DNA of 64,000 bases. It comes from Geoanaerobacter sp964528055 (GTDB taxonomy: Bacteria; Desulfobacterota; Desulfuromonadia; Geobacterales; DSM-12255). The notes below the pieces were generated by a model that was not told where the DNA came from, searched no databases, and worked only from the letters and a program-made list of their open reading frames with translations. The translations under genes were made by a program, and so were the position numbers. The stretch's first letter is position 1; every line of letters starts with the position of its first letter. Positions 46,343 to 55,767 of the stretch are shown piece after piece. The stretch spans positions 27,359 through 91,358 of the forward strand of contig CAZGQM010000014.1 of the NCBI GenBank assembly GCA_964528055.1. Reading direction: 5' to 3'.

Positions 46343-46370
46343 TGTATCCTCCTGTCCAATTTTGATAAAA

Positions 46371-46398
46371 ATCTTAGCAAATGGGCCCCCGTTGTCAA
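46371..46398 (-). promoter_or_regulatory. Promoter for the monoheme cytochrome gene
   Basis: TTGACA (46398-46393), a 16-base spacer and TAAGAT (46376-46371) on the minus strand, about 30 bases before the ATG. A good sigma-70 match. Confidence 0.6.
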
Positions 46399-46442
46399 TG
46401 TAAAGAGGGGGTATTCCACGTAGAATCCTGATTTGATTGCAG

Positions 46443-46472
46443 TTGACAGAATGCTTTTCGATCAAGTATAGT
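46443..46472 (+). promoter_or_regulatory. Promoter for the iorAB operon
   Basis: TTGACA (46443-46448), an 18-base spacer, TATAGT (46467-46472), about 50 bases before the iorA start codon. A good sigma-70 match. Confidence 0.62.
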
Positions 46473-46521
46473 TGCGCATCCCAAGGCGATCCTACCCTAA
46501 TTCCGTGTACAGGACAATTCA

Positions 46522-48303
46522 TTGAATACCGAAATTCTCTCAGGCAACGAGGCAATTGCACGTGGTGCTTACGAGGCTGGCGTCAGAGTGGCAAGCGCCT
46601 ATCCCGGCACACCTTCTACGGAAATACTCGAGAATATAATCCAGTACAGTGAAATCGACTCCTCCTGGGCTCCCAACGAGAAGGTCGCACTCGAGGTGGC
46701 CATAGGCGCCTCTTTCGGTGGCGGACGGGCACTTGCTTGTATGAAGCATGTCGGTGTAAATGTGGCTGCCGACCCGCTCTTTACCCTTTCGTATACAGGT
46801 GTTAACGGTGGTCTGGTACTGGTCACCGCAGACGACCCCGAGATGCACTCCTCCCAAAACGAGCAGGACAACCGGAACTATGCAAAGTTCGCCAAGGTGC
46901 CGATGCTGGAGCCTGCCGATTCCCAGGAGTGCAAGGAGTTCACACGTCTTGCCTTTGAACTTTCGGAGGGATTTGACACACCGGTCATGCTGCGCACCAC
47001 CACCCGGATATCCCACAGCAAGTCCATAGTAAGGCTGGGCGAGCCGGTTACCGGACTTCCTGACCCCAAACTTATCAAGAATCCCCCAAAACTTGTGATG
47101 CTTCCCGGTAATGCCAGGGTCCGTCACCCCTTTGTGGAGGAGCGGACCAGGAAACTGTCAGAGTATGGCAATACCTTTGCCATAAACCGTATGGAGCTGC
47201 GGGATACCTCCGTTGGAGTCATTACATCAGGAGTCCCGTACCAGTATGTCCGCGAGGTCCTACCCGTGGCTTCCATCCTCAAACTGGGAATGGTGTTTCC
47301 TCTTCCCATGGGGCTCGTACATGAATTCGCAGCCAAGGTAAAAAAACTCTATGTGGTTGAGGAACTCGACCCTTTCATTGAAGAGCAGTTACTTGCAGCC
47401 GGAATCGAGGTTACCGGTAAGAAAATCCTACCTATCTGCGGTGAATTGACTCCGGAGAGCATACGGAAGGCGTTTGCCGGGCAGGGTCTTTTAGGGCTGC
47501 ACTCTGCCAAGCAAGAGCCCGCAGCACCGATTAAGCTCCCAAGTCGTCCTCCAAACATGTGTCCAGGCTGTCCTCACCGCGGGGTCTTTTACCAGCTGAA
47601 CCGTCTCAATGCCTACGTTACCGGTGACATCGGCTGCTACACCCTCGGTTTCATGCCACCCCTCAATGCCATGGACACCTGTGTCTGCATGGGGGCGAGC
47701 ATCAGCAATGCATCCGGTATCGTCCGGGTGCTGAATACGGAAGAACAGCGCAAGGTGGTTGCAGTCATCGGTGACTCCACCTTTCTGCATACCGGTATCA
47801 ACAGCCTCATGGAGATGGCCTATAACAAGTCCCCCGCTACGGTGGTGATACTGGACAACCGGATTACTGCCATGACCGGCCGTCAGGACAACCCTGCTTC
47901 CGGTTACACCCTGAAAAACGACTCTACCGGGCAGATCGATCTGGAGCAGCTCTGCAGGGCTCTCGGCATCATGCATGTCAGGGTTGTCGACCCCCTTGAC
48001 CTGGAGGCCACTCGAAAGGCCTTGAGCGAAGAGATGGAACGTGCCGAGCCGTCGGTGATCATCACCAATCAGCCCTGCGTACTTATCAAGCGGGAAGGGG
48101 TCTTCCGAAAGGGTGAGGTTCTTGCCGTTGACGTTGAGTCGTGCACGGGATGTCGCGCATGCCTGAAACTGGGCTGCCCGGCGATCGAGTGGCAGCCCTC
48201 GGAAGGGAAAAAGGGGAAGGCATATATCGACCCGCTCCTCTGTACAGGGTGCAACGTCTGTCGCCAGCTCTGCAAGTTCGACGCTATCGGGAGTGCCAAA
48301 TGA
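46522..48303 (+). CDS. iorA: Indolepyruvate:ferredoxin oxidoreductase, alpha subunit
   Basis: A 593-residue protein. N-terminal pyruvate-oxidoreductase-like domain (GNEAIARGAYEAG, SAYPGTPSTEI), a thiamine-diphosphate-binding domain with CPGCPHRGVFY and VVAVIGDSTFLHTGINSL, and a C-terminal two-[4Fe-4S] ferredoxin region (CTGCRACLKLGC, CTGCNVCRQLC). It oxidises aryl 2-oxoacids such as indolepyruvate or phenylpyruvate to aryl-acyl-CoA, reducing ferredoxin. The start is a TTG at 46522 with AGGA seven bases upstream; no better codon is available. It overlaps iorB by ATGA. Neighbouring paaK and liv genes fit aromatic amino acid catabolism. Confidence 0.93.
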   Translation: MNTEILSGNEAIARGAYEAGVRVASAYPGTPSTEILENIIQYSEIDSSWAPNEKVALEVAIGASFGGGRALACMKHVGVNVAADPLFTLSYTGVNGGLVLVTADDPEMHSSQNEQDNRNYAKFAKVPMLEPADSQECKEFTRLAFELSEGFDTPVMLRTTTRISHSKSIVRLGEPVTGLPDPKLIKNPPKLVMLPGNARVRHPFVEERTRKLSEYGNTFAINRMELRDTSVGVITSGVPYQYVREVLPVASILKLGMVFPLPMGLVHEFAAKVKKLYVVEELDPFIEEQLLAAGIEVTGKKILPICGELTPESIRKAFAGQGLLGLHSAKQEPAAPIKLPSRPPNMCPGCPHRGVFYQLNRLNAYVTGDIGCYTLGFMPPLNAMDTCVCMGASISNASGIVRVLNTEEQRKVVAVIGDSTFLHTGINSLMEMAYNKSPATVVILDNRITAMTGRQDNPASGYTLKNDSTGQIDLEQLCRALGIMHVRVVDPLDLEATRKALSEEMERAEPSVIITNQPCVLIKREGVFRKGEVLAVDVESCTGCRACLKLGCPAIEWQPSEGKKGKAYIDPLLCTGCNVCRQLCKFDAIGSAK

Positions 48304-48878
48304 ACGTACAAGTGACCAACATCCTTCTGGTTGGCGTTGGGGGGCAGGGGATCCTGCTTGCCTCGGAGATACTTTCTGAAACCTTCATGTTGGCAGGTTA
48401 CGATGTGAAAAAGAGCGAAATACACGGCATGTCTCAGCGTGGAGGGAGCGTGGTTTCGCATGTCCGCTACGGCAAGGAGGTGTTCTCTCCTACTGTGCCT
48501 GAAGGTGAAGGTGACATCCTCTTCGGTTTCGAGCTTATGGAGACCTGCCGCTCTCTGCCGCTTCTCAAAACGGGGGCAACGGTCATAGCCAACGATCTGC
48601 GGATACCCCCGCCGGCGGTTCTGATGGGAGAGGCGTCCTATCCCGATGGACTTGCGGAGAAGATCAAGGAGCAGTTTACCGATTTTCTTCTTGTGGATGG
48701 ACAGCAGCTGGCTACTGACGCAGGCAATCCGCGGGCAGCCAATACCGTCCTCTTGGGCGCAGTCTCCCGTCGCCTCGACATAGCGGAGGAGTACTGGTTC
48801 AGTGCACTGGAGAAGATGGTGCCGAAAAACGCGCTGGAAGTGAACAAAAAGGCATTCCTGATGGGGCGCAGCCTCTGA
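48300..48878 (+). CDS. iorB: Indolepyruvate:ferredoxin oxidoreductase, beta subunit
   Basis: A 192-residue gamma-type 2-oxoacid oxidoreductase subunit (ILLVGVGGQGILLASEIL, VKKSEIHGMSQRGGSVVSHV). It partners IorA in the cytoplasm. The ATG at 48300 overlaps the iorA stop by 4 bases; a longer frame upstream is shadow within iorA. paaK follows after 15 bases. Confidence 0.93.
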   Translation: MNVQVTNILLVGVGGQGILLASEILSETFMLAGYDVKKSEIHGMSQRGGSVVSHVRYGKEVFSPTVPEGEGDILFGFELMETCRSLPLLKTGATVIANDLRIPPPAVLMGEASYPDGLAEKIKEQFTDFLLVDGQQLATDAGNPRAANTVLLGAVSRRLDIAEEYWFSALEKMVPKNALEVNKKAFLMGRSL

Positions 48879-48893
48879 TTGCAGGAGAGACAG

Positions 48894-50195
48894 ATGTTCT
48901 TTAACGAGGATTTTGAGACCCTTCCCCGACCGGCGCTTGAAGCGCTTCAGCTGAAACGACTTCAATCGGTGCTGGAGCGGGTCTACGCCAATGTGCCGTT
49001 TTACAGGGAGTCGTTTGAACGGGCCGCCGTAAAACCGGCTGATGTCAAATCCTTAAGCGATCTCCAGAAGCTCCCCTTCACCACCAAGCAGAATATGCGT
49101 GACTCCTATCCCTACGCGCTCTTCGCAGCTCCGATGGAAGAGATCGTACGGATTCACGCTTCCAGCGGCACCACCGGAAAACCGACCGTTGTCGGGTACA
49201 CCCAGAAGGATATTCAGACCTGGGCAGAGCTTATGGCTCGCTCTTTTGTAACTGCCGGAGTACATAAGGGCGACATAATCCACAACGCCTATGGTTACGG
49301 CCTCTTTACCGGCGGGCTTGGGGCGCATTACGGTGCCGAGCGTCTCGGTGCTTCGGTGATCCCGATTTCAGGCGGGAACACCCGACGCCAGATCATGATC
49401 ATGCAGGATTTCGGCTCCACGGTACTCACCTGCACCCCTTCCTACTCACTCTTCATGGCCGAGGAGGCCAAACTGGAAGATGTGGATTTCAGGAAATTAA
49501 AGCTTCGTGTCGGCATTTTCGGCGCCGAGCCCTGGTCTGAAGCGATGCGCTCAGAGATCGAGTCAAAACTGAACCTCGCCGCCATCGACATCTACGGACT
49601 CTCCGAGATCATGGGGCCTGGCGTCGCCATCGAGTGCATAGAGGCAAAGTGCGGCCTGCATATATGGGAAGACCACTTCATACCCGAGATTATCGATCCT
49701 GAGACCGGAGAGAGGGTTGCGGAAGGGGAGAAGGGTGAACTGGTCATAACCACCATCACGAAGCAGGGGATTCCACTGATCCGCTACAGAACGCGTGACA
49801 TAACCTCCATCTCGTACGAACACTGCGTCTGCGGCAGGACCCATGCCAGGATCGCTCGCATGAGCGGCCGGTCGGATGACATGCTGATCATCCGTGGGGT
49901 CAATGTCTTCCCCTCCCAGATCGAATCGATCCTTGTCGGGATCGAAGGTGTCGAGCCCCACTACCTCCTTATTGTAGACCGAAAGGATAATCTGGATACC
50001 CTTGAGGTGCAGGTTGAGGTCGATGAACGGCTCTTCTCGGACGAGGTCAAGGTGCTGCAGTCTCTTTCCAAGAGGATCGAGAAGGAGATCAAGGACATGC
50101 TCGGCGTTACCTGCAGTGCCAAACTGGTTGAGCCGAAGACGATCCAGAGAAGTGAAGGGAAGGCCAGAAGGGTTATGGACAACCGCAAACTGTAG
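48894..50195 (+). CDS. paaK: Phenylacetate-CoA ligase, first copy
   Basis: A 433-residue AMP-forming ligase of the PaaK family. RIHASSGTTGKPTVVGYT is the phosphate loop, IDIYGLSEIMGPG the adenine-binding segment, and SGRSDDMLIIRGVNVFPSQI the hinge. It activates arylacetates with ATP and CoA; next to iorAB it may also recapture or salvage the arylacetate product. GGAG six bases before the ATG at 48894 supports this start over the TTG 15 bases earlier. A second copy at 56653-57954 shares most motifs, so the two arose by duplication. Confidence 0.92.
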   Translation: MFFNEDFETLPRPALEALQLKRLQSVLERVYANVPFYRESFERAAVKPADVKSLSDLQKLPFTTKQNMRDSYPYALFAAPMEEIVRIHASSGTTGKPTVVGYTQKDIQTWAELMARSFVTAGVHKGDIIHNAYGYGLFTGGLGAHYGAERLGASVIPISGGNTRRQIMIMQDFGSTVLTCTPSYSLFMAEEAKLEDVDFRKLKLRVGIFGAEPWSEAMRSEIESKLNLAAIDIYGLSEIMGPGVAIECIEAKCGLHIWEDHFIPEIIDPETGERVAEGEKGELVITTITKQGIPLIRYRTRDITSISYEHCVCGRTHARIARMSGRSDDMLIIRGVNVFPSQIESILVGIEGVEPHYLLIVDRKDNLDTLEVQVEVDERLFSDEVKVLQSLSKRIEKEIKDMLGVTCSAKLVEPKTIQRSEGKARRVMDNRKL

Positions 50196-50259
50196 GAGCA
50201 ATCCTTGTGATTGCCCAAAACTTGGCGAATACAAGATTCGCCCCTGACCGGAGAACGCC

Positions 50260-50691
50260 ATGAAAGCTGAACAGATCTCCATCTTCATCGAAAACAAATC
50301 AGGCCGACTAGCCGAGATCACACGGATACTGGGTGAGGCCGGGATAAACATCCGTGCGCTTTCGCTTGCAGATACCTCTGATTTCGGAATATTGAGGTTG
50401 ATCGTCAACGACCGTGAAAAAGCAAAGACGGTTTTGAAGGAGAAGGGATTTACTGTCAGCAAAACCGAGGTGGTGGCGGTGGAGGTCCCGGACCGTCCGG
50501 GCGGGCTCTCGGAGATACTCCAGGTCCTCGACAGCCAGGGGATCAACGTGGAGTACATGTATGCCTTTGTGGAGCGTTGTGGCGAGAATGCGGTGATCAT
50601 CTTCCGCTTCGATGAGACCGAAAAGGCCATATCTTCACTCAAGGCGAGTGGGTTCAATATTCTCGACGGAGAGCGGCTCTACAGCCTCTGA
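50260..50691 (+). CDS. Tandem ACT-domain protein
   Basis: A 143-residue protein with two ACT domains (ISIFIENKSGRLAEITRIL at the start; VEVPDRPGGLSEILQVL from residue about 72). ACT domains bind amino acids, and such stand-alone pairs are commonly found beside paaK and iorAB. It probably senses an aromatic or branched amino acid for this operon. It contains no catalytic or DNA-binding part. Confidence 0.88.
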   Translation: MKAEQISIFIENKSGRLAEITRILGEAGINIRALSLADTSDFGILRLIVNDREKAKTVLKEKGFTVSKTEVVAVEVPDRPGGLSEILQVLDSQGINVEYMYAFVERCGENAVIIFRFDETEKAISSLKASGFNILDGERLYSL

Positions 50692-50748
50692 CCGTTCGAA
50701 TCGCTGCGAGGCCTTTTCGGCTCGCCTGACTCATAAGGAGGTACGCTT

Positions 50749-51882
50749 ATGCAGAAGTTGGTTATCTGTCTGTTGATGCTGTTGTTCTCTTCCGGGTCTG
50801 TGTTTGCTGCAGGCACTATCAGGATAGGTGCGCTCTTTTCGGTGACCGGTCCTGCTTCTTTTCTGGGGGAGCCGGAGAAGAAGACCCTAGAGATGCTGGT
50901 GAAGGATATCAACGCCAAAGGGGGGATCAAGGGGAGCAAGGTGGAGTTGATGGTGTACGACACCGGAGGTGACGTAACCAAGGCCAAGCAGCTTGCAAAC
51001 AAGCTGATCAAGGACGACAAGGTGATTGCCATTATCGGACCAAGCACCACTGGCGAGACCATGGCCATCATAGACGATGTCGAGAAGGCCGGCATACCGC
51101 TTATCTCATGCGCTGCCGGGATTAAGATTACCGATCCGCTCAAGAAGTGGGTTTTCAAAACGCCGGCAAACGATCACATTGCGGCTGAGAAGATCTTCAA
51201 TTTCATGGCTTCAAAGAAGCAGAAAAGTATCGGCCTCTTAACGGTTAACGACTCCTTCGGCCAGTCAGGACGCGAGCAGTTGAAGGCACTTGCAAAGCAG
51301 AAGGGTTTCAACATCGTGGTTGATGAGGTATACGGCCCGAAGGATACTGACATGACACCCCAGCTGACCAAGATTAAAGGTGCCAAGCCGGATGTCATCA
51401 TCTGCTGGGGGACCAACCCCGGACCTGCGGTAGTAACCAAGAACGTCAAACAGCTCGGTATCAAGACCCCTCTCTACATGAGTCACGGGGTAGCATCCAA
51501 GAAGTACATCGAGTTGGCAGGGGCAGAAGCTGCTGAAGGGGTCATGCTGCCTGCAGGCAAATTGGCAATCTACGACAAGATTAAGAGTTCAGATGCACAG
51601 TTCAAGGTCCTGAAGGAGTATGAACAGGCTTACAGCAAGAACTATGGTGTAGAGGCATCGACATTCGGCGGTTATGCCTATGATGCCTTCCAGATGGTTG
51701 CTGAGGCGATCAGGAAGGGTGCCGTCACCCCTGAACAGGTCCGGACAAATATCGAGCAGCTCAAAAAGCTTGTCGGGGTTTCTGGAGTATTTACCATGTC
51801 GGACAAGGATCATAACGGTCTTGACCTATCCGCTTTCGAGATGGTCCGAATTGCAAAGGGCGACTGGGAACTTGCAAAGTAA
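50749..51882 (+). CDS. livJ: Branched-chain amino acid ABC transporter, substrate-binding protein (first)
   Basis: A 377-residue periplasmic binding protein of the LivJ type. The signal peptide ends SVFA, and the mature start TIRIGALFSVTGPASFLGEP is typical. GPSTTGETMAI is the ligand-contacting loop and DVIICWGTNPGPAVV a conserved core segment. AGGAGG lies just before the ATG. It would deliver branched-chain or aromatic amino acids to LivHMGF. It is clearly duplicated in the next gene; the ligands may differ. Confidence 0.92.
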   Translation: MQKLVICLLMLLFSSGSVFAAGTIRIGALFSVTGPASFLGEPEKKTLEMLVKDINAKGGIKGSKVELMVYDTGGDVTKAKQLANKLIKDDKVIAIIGPSTTGETMAIIDDVEKAGIPLISCAAGIKITDPLKKWVFKTPANDHIAAEKIFNFMASKKQKSIGLLTVNDSFGQSGREQLKALAKQKGFNIVVDEVYGPKDTDMTPQLTKIKGAKPDVIICWGTNPGPAVVTKNVKQLGIKTPLYMSHGVASKKYIELAGAEAAEGVMLPAGKLAIYDKIKSSDAQFKVLKEYEQAYSKNYGVEASTFGGYAYDAFQMVAEAIRKGAVTPEQVRTNIEQLKKLVGVSGVFTMSDKDHNGLDLSAFEMVRIAKGDWELAK

Positions 51883-51904
51883 TTCAATCCGGTAGGAGGA
51901 CACC

Positions 51905-53047
51905 ATGTCATTTAGCAGGCGTATCTTATTCTGTGTCATGATTCAGATTATCCTGAGTGCCGGTTGGGCCTCTGCAGCCCAGCCGATAAAGATCGGCGCG
52001 CTCTTTTCCGTAACCGGTCCGCCGGCTTTCCTTGGCGAGCCTGAGCGTAACACCGCGCAGATGGTGGTTGATGAGATCAACAAGGCCGGAGGAGTCAAGG
52101 GGCGGCAATTGCAGCTGATTGTCTATGATACCCAGGGTGATGCCACGAAGGCTGTTCAGGCGGCAACTCGCCTCATAAAGGATGATAACGTAGTTGCCAT
52201 AATCGGCCCCAGCACTACTGGTGAAACCATGGCAGTGATACCGGTTGTGGAAAAAGAGAAGATTCCGATGATCTCCTGTTCCGCAGGGAGCAAGATAACC
52301 GATCCCTTGAAGAAGTGGGTCTTCAAGACCGCCCAGAACGATGGTTTGGCTGTAGGCAAGATATTTGAACATATGAACAAGAAGAAGATCAGCAAGGTAG
52401 CGATCCTGACCGTGTCCGATGGATTCGGTTCGTCAGGCCGTGAGCAGCTCAAAGCCAATGCTGCATCGTACGGCATCCAGATCGTTATTGACGAAACCTA
52501 CGGGCCCAAAGATACCGACATGACATCCCAGCTGACCAAGATCAGGGGGAGCCAGGCGCAGGCCGTAATCTGCTGGGGTACTAACCCCGGCCCTGCAGTC
52601 ATAGCAAAGAACGCCAAGCAACTCGGCGTGAAGCTGCCTCTCTTCATGAGTCACGGCGTCTCCTCAAAGAAGTTCATAGAACTTGCGGGCGATGCCGCAG
52701 AGGGGATCATGCTGCCGTCGGGAAGAGTTGTCGTTGCCGACCGTCTGCCTCAGAACGACAAGCAGGTGAAGAATCTAATGGCCTTTGTGAAAGACTACCA
52801 GAAGCATTACAGGACAGAAGGCGATCACTTTGGCGGTCATGCCTGGGATGCAGTCATGCTGCTCAAAGGGGCCATCGAAAGGGGTAGTGATTCATCTGCA
52901 GCAATCCGCGACCAGCTCGAGAAAACAACCAATTTTGCCGGAATCGGCGGCATATTCAACTATACCTCTGCTGACCACGCAGGACTCACCAAGGATGCCT
53001 TTGTAATGGTAGAGGTCAGGAATAAGGACTGGGTATTGGTAAAATAG
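51905..53047 (+). CDS. livJ: Branched-chain amino acid ABC transporter, substrate-binding protein (second)
   Basis: A 380-residue paralogue of the preceding protein with the same architecture (KIGALFSVTGPPAFLGEPER, GPSTTGETMAV, AVICWGTNPGPAV). The signal peptide ends at ASA. It starts 22 bases after the first copy with GGAGGA upstream. An intrinsic terminator follows it, before the permease genes. Two binding proteins feeding one permease would widen the range of amino acids taken up. Confidence 0.92.
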   Translation: MSFSRRILFCVMIQIILSAGWASAAQPIKIGALFSVTGPPAFLGEPERNTAQMVVDEINKAGGVKGRQLQLIVYDTQGDATKAVQAATRLIKDDNVVAIIGPSTTGETMAVIPVVEKEKIPMISCSAGSKITDPLKKWVFKTAQNDGLAVGKIFEHMNKKKISKVAILTVSDGFGSSGREQLKANAASYGIQIVIDETYGPKDTDMTSQLTKIRGSQAQAVICWGTNPGPAVIAKNAKQLGVKLPLFMSHGVSSKKFIELAGDAAEGIMLPSGRVVVADRLPQNDKQVKNLMAFVKDYQKHYRTEGDHFGGHAWDAVMLLKGAIERGSDSSAAIRDQLEKTTNFAGIGGIFNYTSADHAGLTKDAFVMVEVRNKDWVLVK

Positions 53048-53074
53048 GTCATCTCATATGCCGCATCCCCAAAG

Positions 53075-53107
53075 CCTCGCCGGGGCTCCCCAGCGAGGTT
53101 TTCTTTG
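53075..53107 (+). terminator. Intrinsic terminator or attenuator between livJ and livH
   Basis: CCTCGC and GCGAGG enclose GGGG and CCCC, followed by TTTTCTTT. It lies between the second binding protein gene and livH. It should let binding proteins be made in excess over the membrane parts. Confidence 0.82.
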
Positions 53108-53147
53108 TCTGATACCGAATTATGCATAGTAAGGAAGAAACCGGCTG

Positions 53148-54032
53148 ATGGAATTTAGCGAACAGATAGCCCAGTACATGGTATCCGGTCTTGCGACAGG
53201 CTCAATATACGCATTGATCGGTATAGGTTTTGCCATAATCTACAACTCCACCGAGATCATCAACTTTGCTCAGGGGGAGTTCGTCATGCTCGGCGGGATG
53301 TTTACTCTCTTTTTCCTGAACGTGGCGAAGCTGCCGCTGCCGTTTGCCATCCTCCTGGCCGTAGCCTCCGGTACACTGGTCGGAATACTGTTCGAGCGCC
53401 TGGCGATCCGGCCTCTCAGGAATCCTACCCCTCTTTCATTAGTCATCATCACCATCGGCGGCAGTATACTTATCCGCGGCATAACCATGCTGGTAGGGGG
53501 GAAGGATACCCATGCGATCCCCCCCTTTTCCGGCAGCGAACCGATAGATATCGGCTCTGCAACCATGCTTCCCCAGCACCTCTGGATATTTGCGCTAACC
53601 CTGTTAGCGATCATCCTCAACAAGTTCTTCTTCCAGTACAGCATCACCGGAAAGGCGATGAGGGCTTGTGCCGCCAACAAGCGGGCCGCAGGCCTTGTCG
53701 GAATCGACGTTAAAAGAATGGTTCTGTTTTCATTCATGATCAGTGCCGCCCTGGGATCACTTGCCGGAATCATCGTTGCTCCGCTCACCATGACATCGTA
53801 TGACGTCGGGGTCATGCTGGGGCTCAAGGGTTTCTGTGCGGCGATAATCGGCGGCATGAGCGGCGGACTCGGAACGGTTCTTGGCGGGCTCCTTCTCGGA
53901 ACCCTTGAATCACTGGGGGCAGGGCTCATATCCTCAGGATACAAGGATGCGATTGCGTTCATTATTCTCCTTCTGATACTCTTCATACGCCCCCAGGGGC
54001 TCTTCACAAAGGCTGCGACGGACCGGGTATGA
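53148..54032 (+). CDS. livH: Branched-chain amino acid ABC transporter permease LivH
   Basis: A 294-residue membrane protein. GSIYALIGIGFAIIYNSTEI and INFAQGEFVMLGG are LivH hallmarks, as is GLKGFCAAIIGGMSGGLGTV, the loop that contacts the ATPase. It forms the translocation path with LivM. It starts 100 bases after the livJ stop, past a terminator, and overlaps livM by ATGA. Confidence 0.93.
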   Translation: MEFSEQIAQYMVSGLATGSIYALIGIGFAIIYNSTEIINFAQGEFVMLGGMFTLFFLNVAKLPLPFAILLAVASGTLVGILFERLAIRPLRNPTPLSLVIITIGGSILIRGITMLVGGKDTHAIPPFSGSEPIDIGSATMLPQHLWIFALTLLAIILNKFFFQYSITGKAMRACAANKRAAGLVGIDVKRMVLFSFMISAALGSLAGIIVAPLTMTSYDVGVMLGLKGFCAAIIGGMSGGLGTVLGGLLLGTLESLGAGLISSGYKDAIAFIILLLILFIRPQGLFTKAATDRV

Positions 54033-55015
54033 GATCGGCGATTAAGCGGGAACAGCTGAAATATCTTGTTCTTCTCATCTCCGTTGCAGTGGTGCCCCCT
54101 CTGTTTCATGGCGGATATCTGATGAATGTGATGGTTTTCGTCGGCATACACACCATGCTTGCAGTGGCTCTCAACCTCCTTCTGGGCTATGCGGGACAGA
54201 TATCATTGGGCCAGGCGGGGTTCTTCGGGCTTGGCGCCTATCTCTCCGGCATTCTTACTACCATGTTTGGCCTGAACCCCTGGCTGGCAATGCTTATTTC
54301 TGCTGTAACAGTCGCTGCAATTGCCTTCGGGATAGGCTTTCCAGTGCTGAAGCTCAAGGGACACTACCTGGCAATGGCCACCCTTGGCCTCGGCATCATC
54401 ATGTATATAGTGTTCAACGAGGCGGTCGACTATACCGGAGGACCTTCAGGCCTCTCCGGTATTCCCAATCTGAGTATTGGCGGGTTTAACTTTGACAATG
54501 ACGTCAAGAATTTCTACCTGATCTGGGGGTTCACCCTTGTGGTCATGCTCCTCTCTCTCAATCTGGTCCATTCGCGCATTGGCCGGGCGCTTCGAGCAAT
54601 ACACGATTCAGAGGTGGCTGCCAAGGTCATGGGGGTGAATGCCCGGTTGCTCAAGGTGCAGATATTTGCGCTTTCCGCCTGCATCTCGGCTGTTGCAGGC
54701 AGCCTCTACGCACATACCATGACCTTTGTGGCGCCGTCATCCTTTGGGTTCAATTTTTCTGTCGAGCTGGTGACTATGGTCATCATCGGAGGGCTGGCGA
54801 GCATCTACGGATCGCTTTTGGGAGCAGCGCTATTGACGCTTCTTCCCGAGATACTCCGCGCCTTTCAGGATTATGATATTGTAGTGTACGGTCTTCTGCT
54901 GGTGGTCATGACCATGTTCATGCCAGGTGGCCTCGTGAAAGGGATTCCCGCACTGTACGGCAGGCTGCGACGGCGTAGCGCCCCTAGGGCTGGAAATGGT
55001 GGAACCAATGCTTGA
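54029..55015 (+). CDS. livM: Branched-chain amino acid ABC transporter permease LivM
   Basis: A 328-residue membrane protein (LNLLLGYAGQISLGQAGFFG, TGGPSGLSGIP, GLASIYGSLLGA). It is the second permease of the Liv complex. Its start overlaps the livH stop by 4 bases and its end overlaps livG. A basic C-terminal tail (GRLRRRSAPRAG) lies in the cytoplasm. Confidence 0.93.
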   Translation: MRSAIKREQLKYLVLLISVAVVPPLFHGGYLMNVMVFVGIHTMLAVALNLLLGYAGQISLGQAGFFGLGAYLSGILTTMFGLNPWLAMLISAVTVAAIAFGIGFPVLKLKGHYLAMATLGLGIIMYIVFNEAVDYTGGPSGLSGIPNLSIGGFNFDNDVKNFYLIWGFTLVVMLLSLNLVHSRIGRALRAIHDSEVAAKVMGVNARLLKVQIFALSACISAVAGSLYAHTMTFVAPSSFGFNFSVELVTMVIIGGLASIYGSLLGAALLTLLPEILRAFQDYDIVVYGLLLVVMTMFMPGGLVKGIPALYGRLRRRSAPRAGNGGTNA

Positions 55016-55760
55016 AATCCGGGGAGTCACGCAACGCTTTGGTGGAGTAACGGCCCTGGAGGATATCTCTTTCACAATCACGCCTGGAGAGATTACCGGA
55101 GTAATCGGGCCAAACGGAGCGGGGAAAACCACCCTGTTCAACATCATATCGGGTATCTACGCTCAAACCAGCGGGACCATCTCCTTCGACGGAAGGGATG
55201 TTTCCGGCTTCTCATCCGAAAGGCTCGCGGTTCTTGGGGTTGTCAGGACCTTCCAGAACGTAGAACTGTTCGGGAAGATGACGGTTCTTGAAAACGCAAT
55301 GGTGGGTCTCCACACGAGAAGCAGCAGCGGCTTGATAGCGTGCATGCTCAAGACTCCCGGCCATCTGGCAGAGGAACGCCGGATTCGCGAAAGGGCACTC
55401 CATTGGCTCGATTACACTGGCATAGCTGATCTTGCAGAGATAACGGCAGGCAACCTCCCGTTCGGCAAGGGCCGGATGCTGGAGATTGCCCGGGCGCTGG
55501 CCCTTGAGCCCCGCATAATTCTAATGGACGAGCCGGCCGCGGGCCTTAACAGCAGGGAGTCTCAGGACCTTGCCCTGCTGATAAGAAAGATCCGCGACAT
55601 GGGTATCACTGTGGTATTGGTTGAACATGACATGGAGCTGGTGATGGATATTTGTGATACCATCGTTGTTCTGAATCTCGGCAGACTGCTTGCGCAGGGG
55701 ACTCCGCGCGAGATCCAGGAGAACCCGCAGGTGATAGCAGCGTATCTTGGTGAAGGGTAG
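55008..55760 (+). CDS. livG: Branched-chain amino acid ABC transporter ATPase LivG
   Basis: About 250 residues. Walker A GPNGAGKTT, signature region (LPFGKGRMLEIARAL) with FGKGR instead of the usual FGxQR, Walker B IILMDEPAAGLN, and VEHDMELVM. It powers the LivHM permease. The ATG at 55008 (MLEIRGVTQRFGG) has GGTGG five bases upstream; an ATG at 54996 in frame is equally possible and adds four residues. It overlaps the livM end. Confidence 0.9.
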   Translation: MLEIRGVTQRFGGVTALEDISFTITPGEITGVIGPNGAGKTTLFNIISGIYAQTSGTISFDGRDVSGFSSERLAVLGVVRTFQNVELFGKMTVLENAMVGLHTRSSSGLIACMLKTPGHLAEERRIRERALHWLDYTGIADLAEITAGNLPFGKGRMLEIARALALEPRIILMDEPAAGLNSRESQDLALLIRKIRDMGITVVLVEHDMELVMDICDTIVVLNLGRLLAQGTPREIQENPQVIAAYLGEG

Positions 55761-55767
55761 AATATAC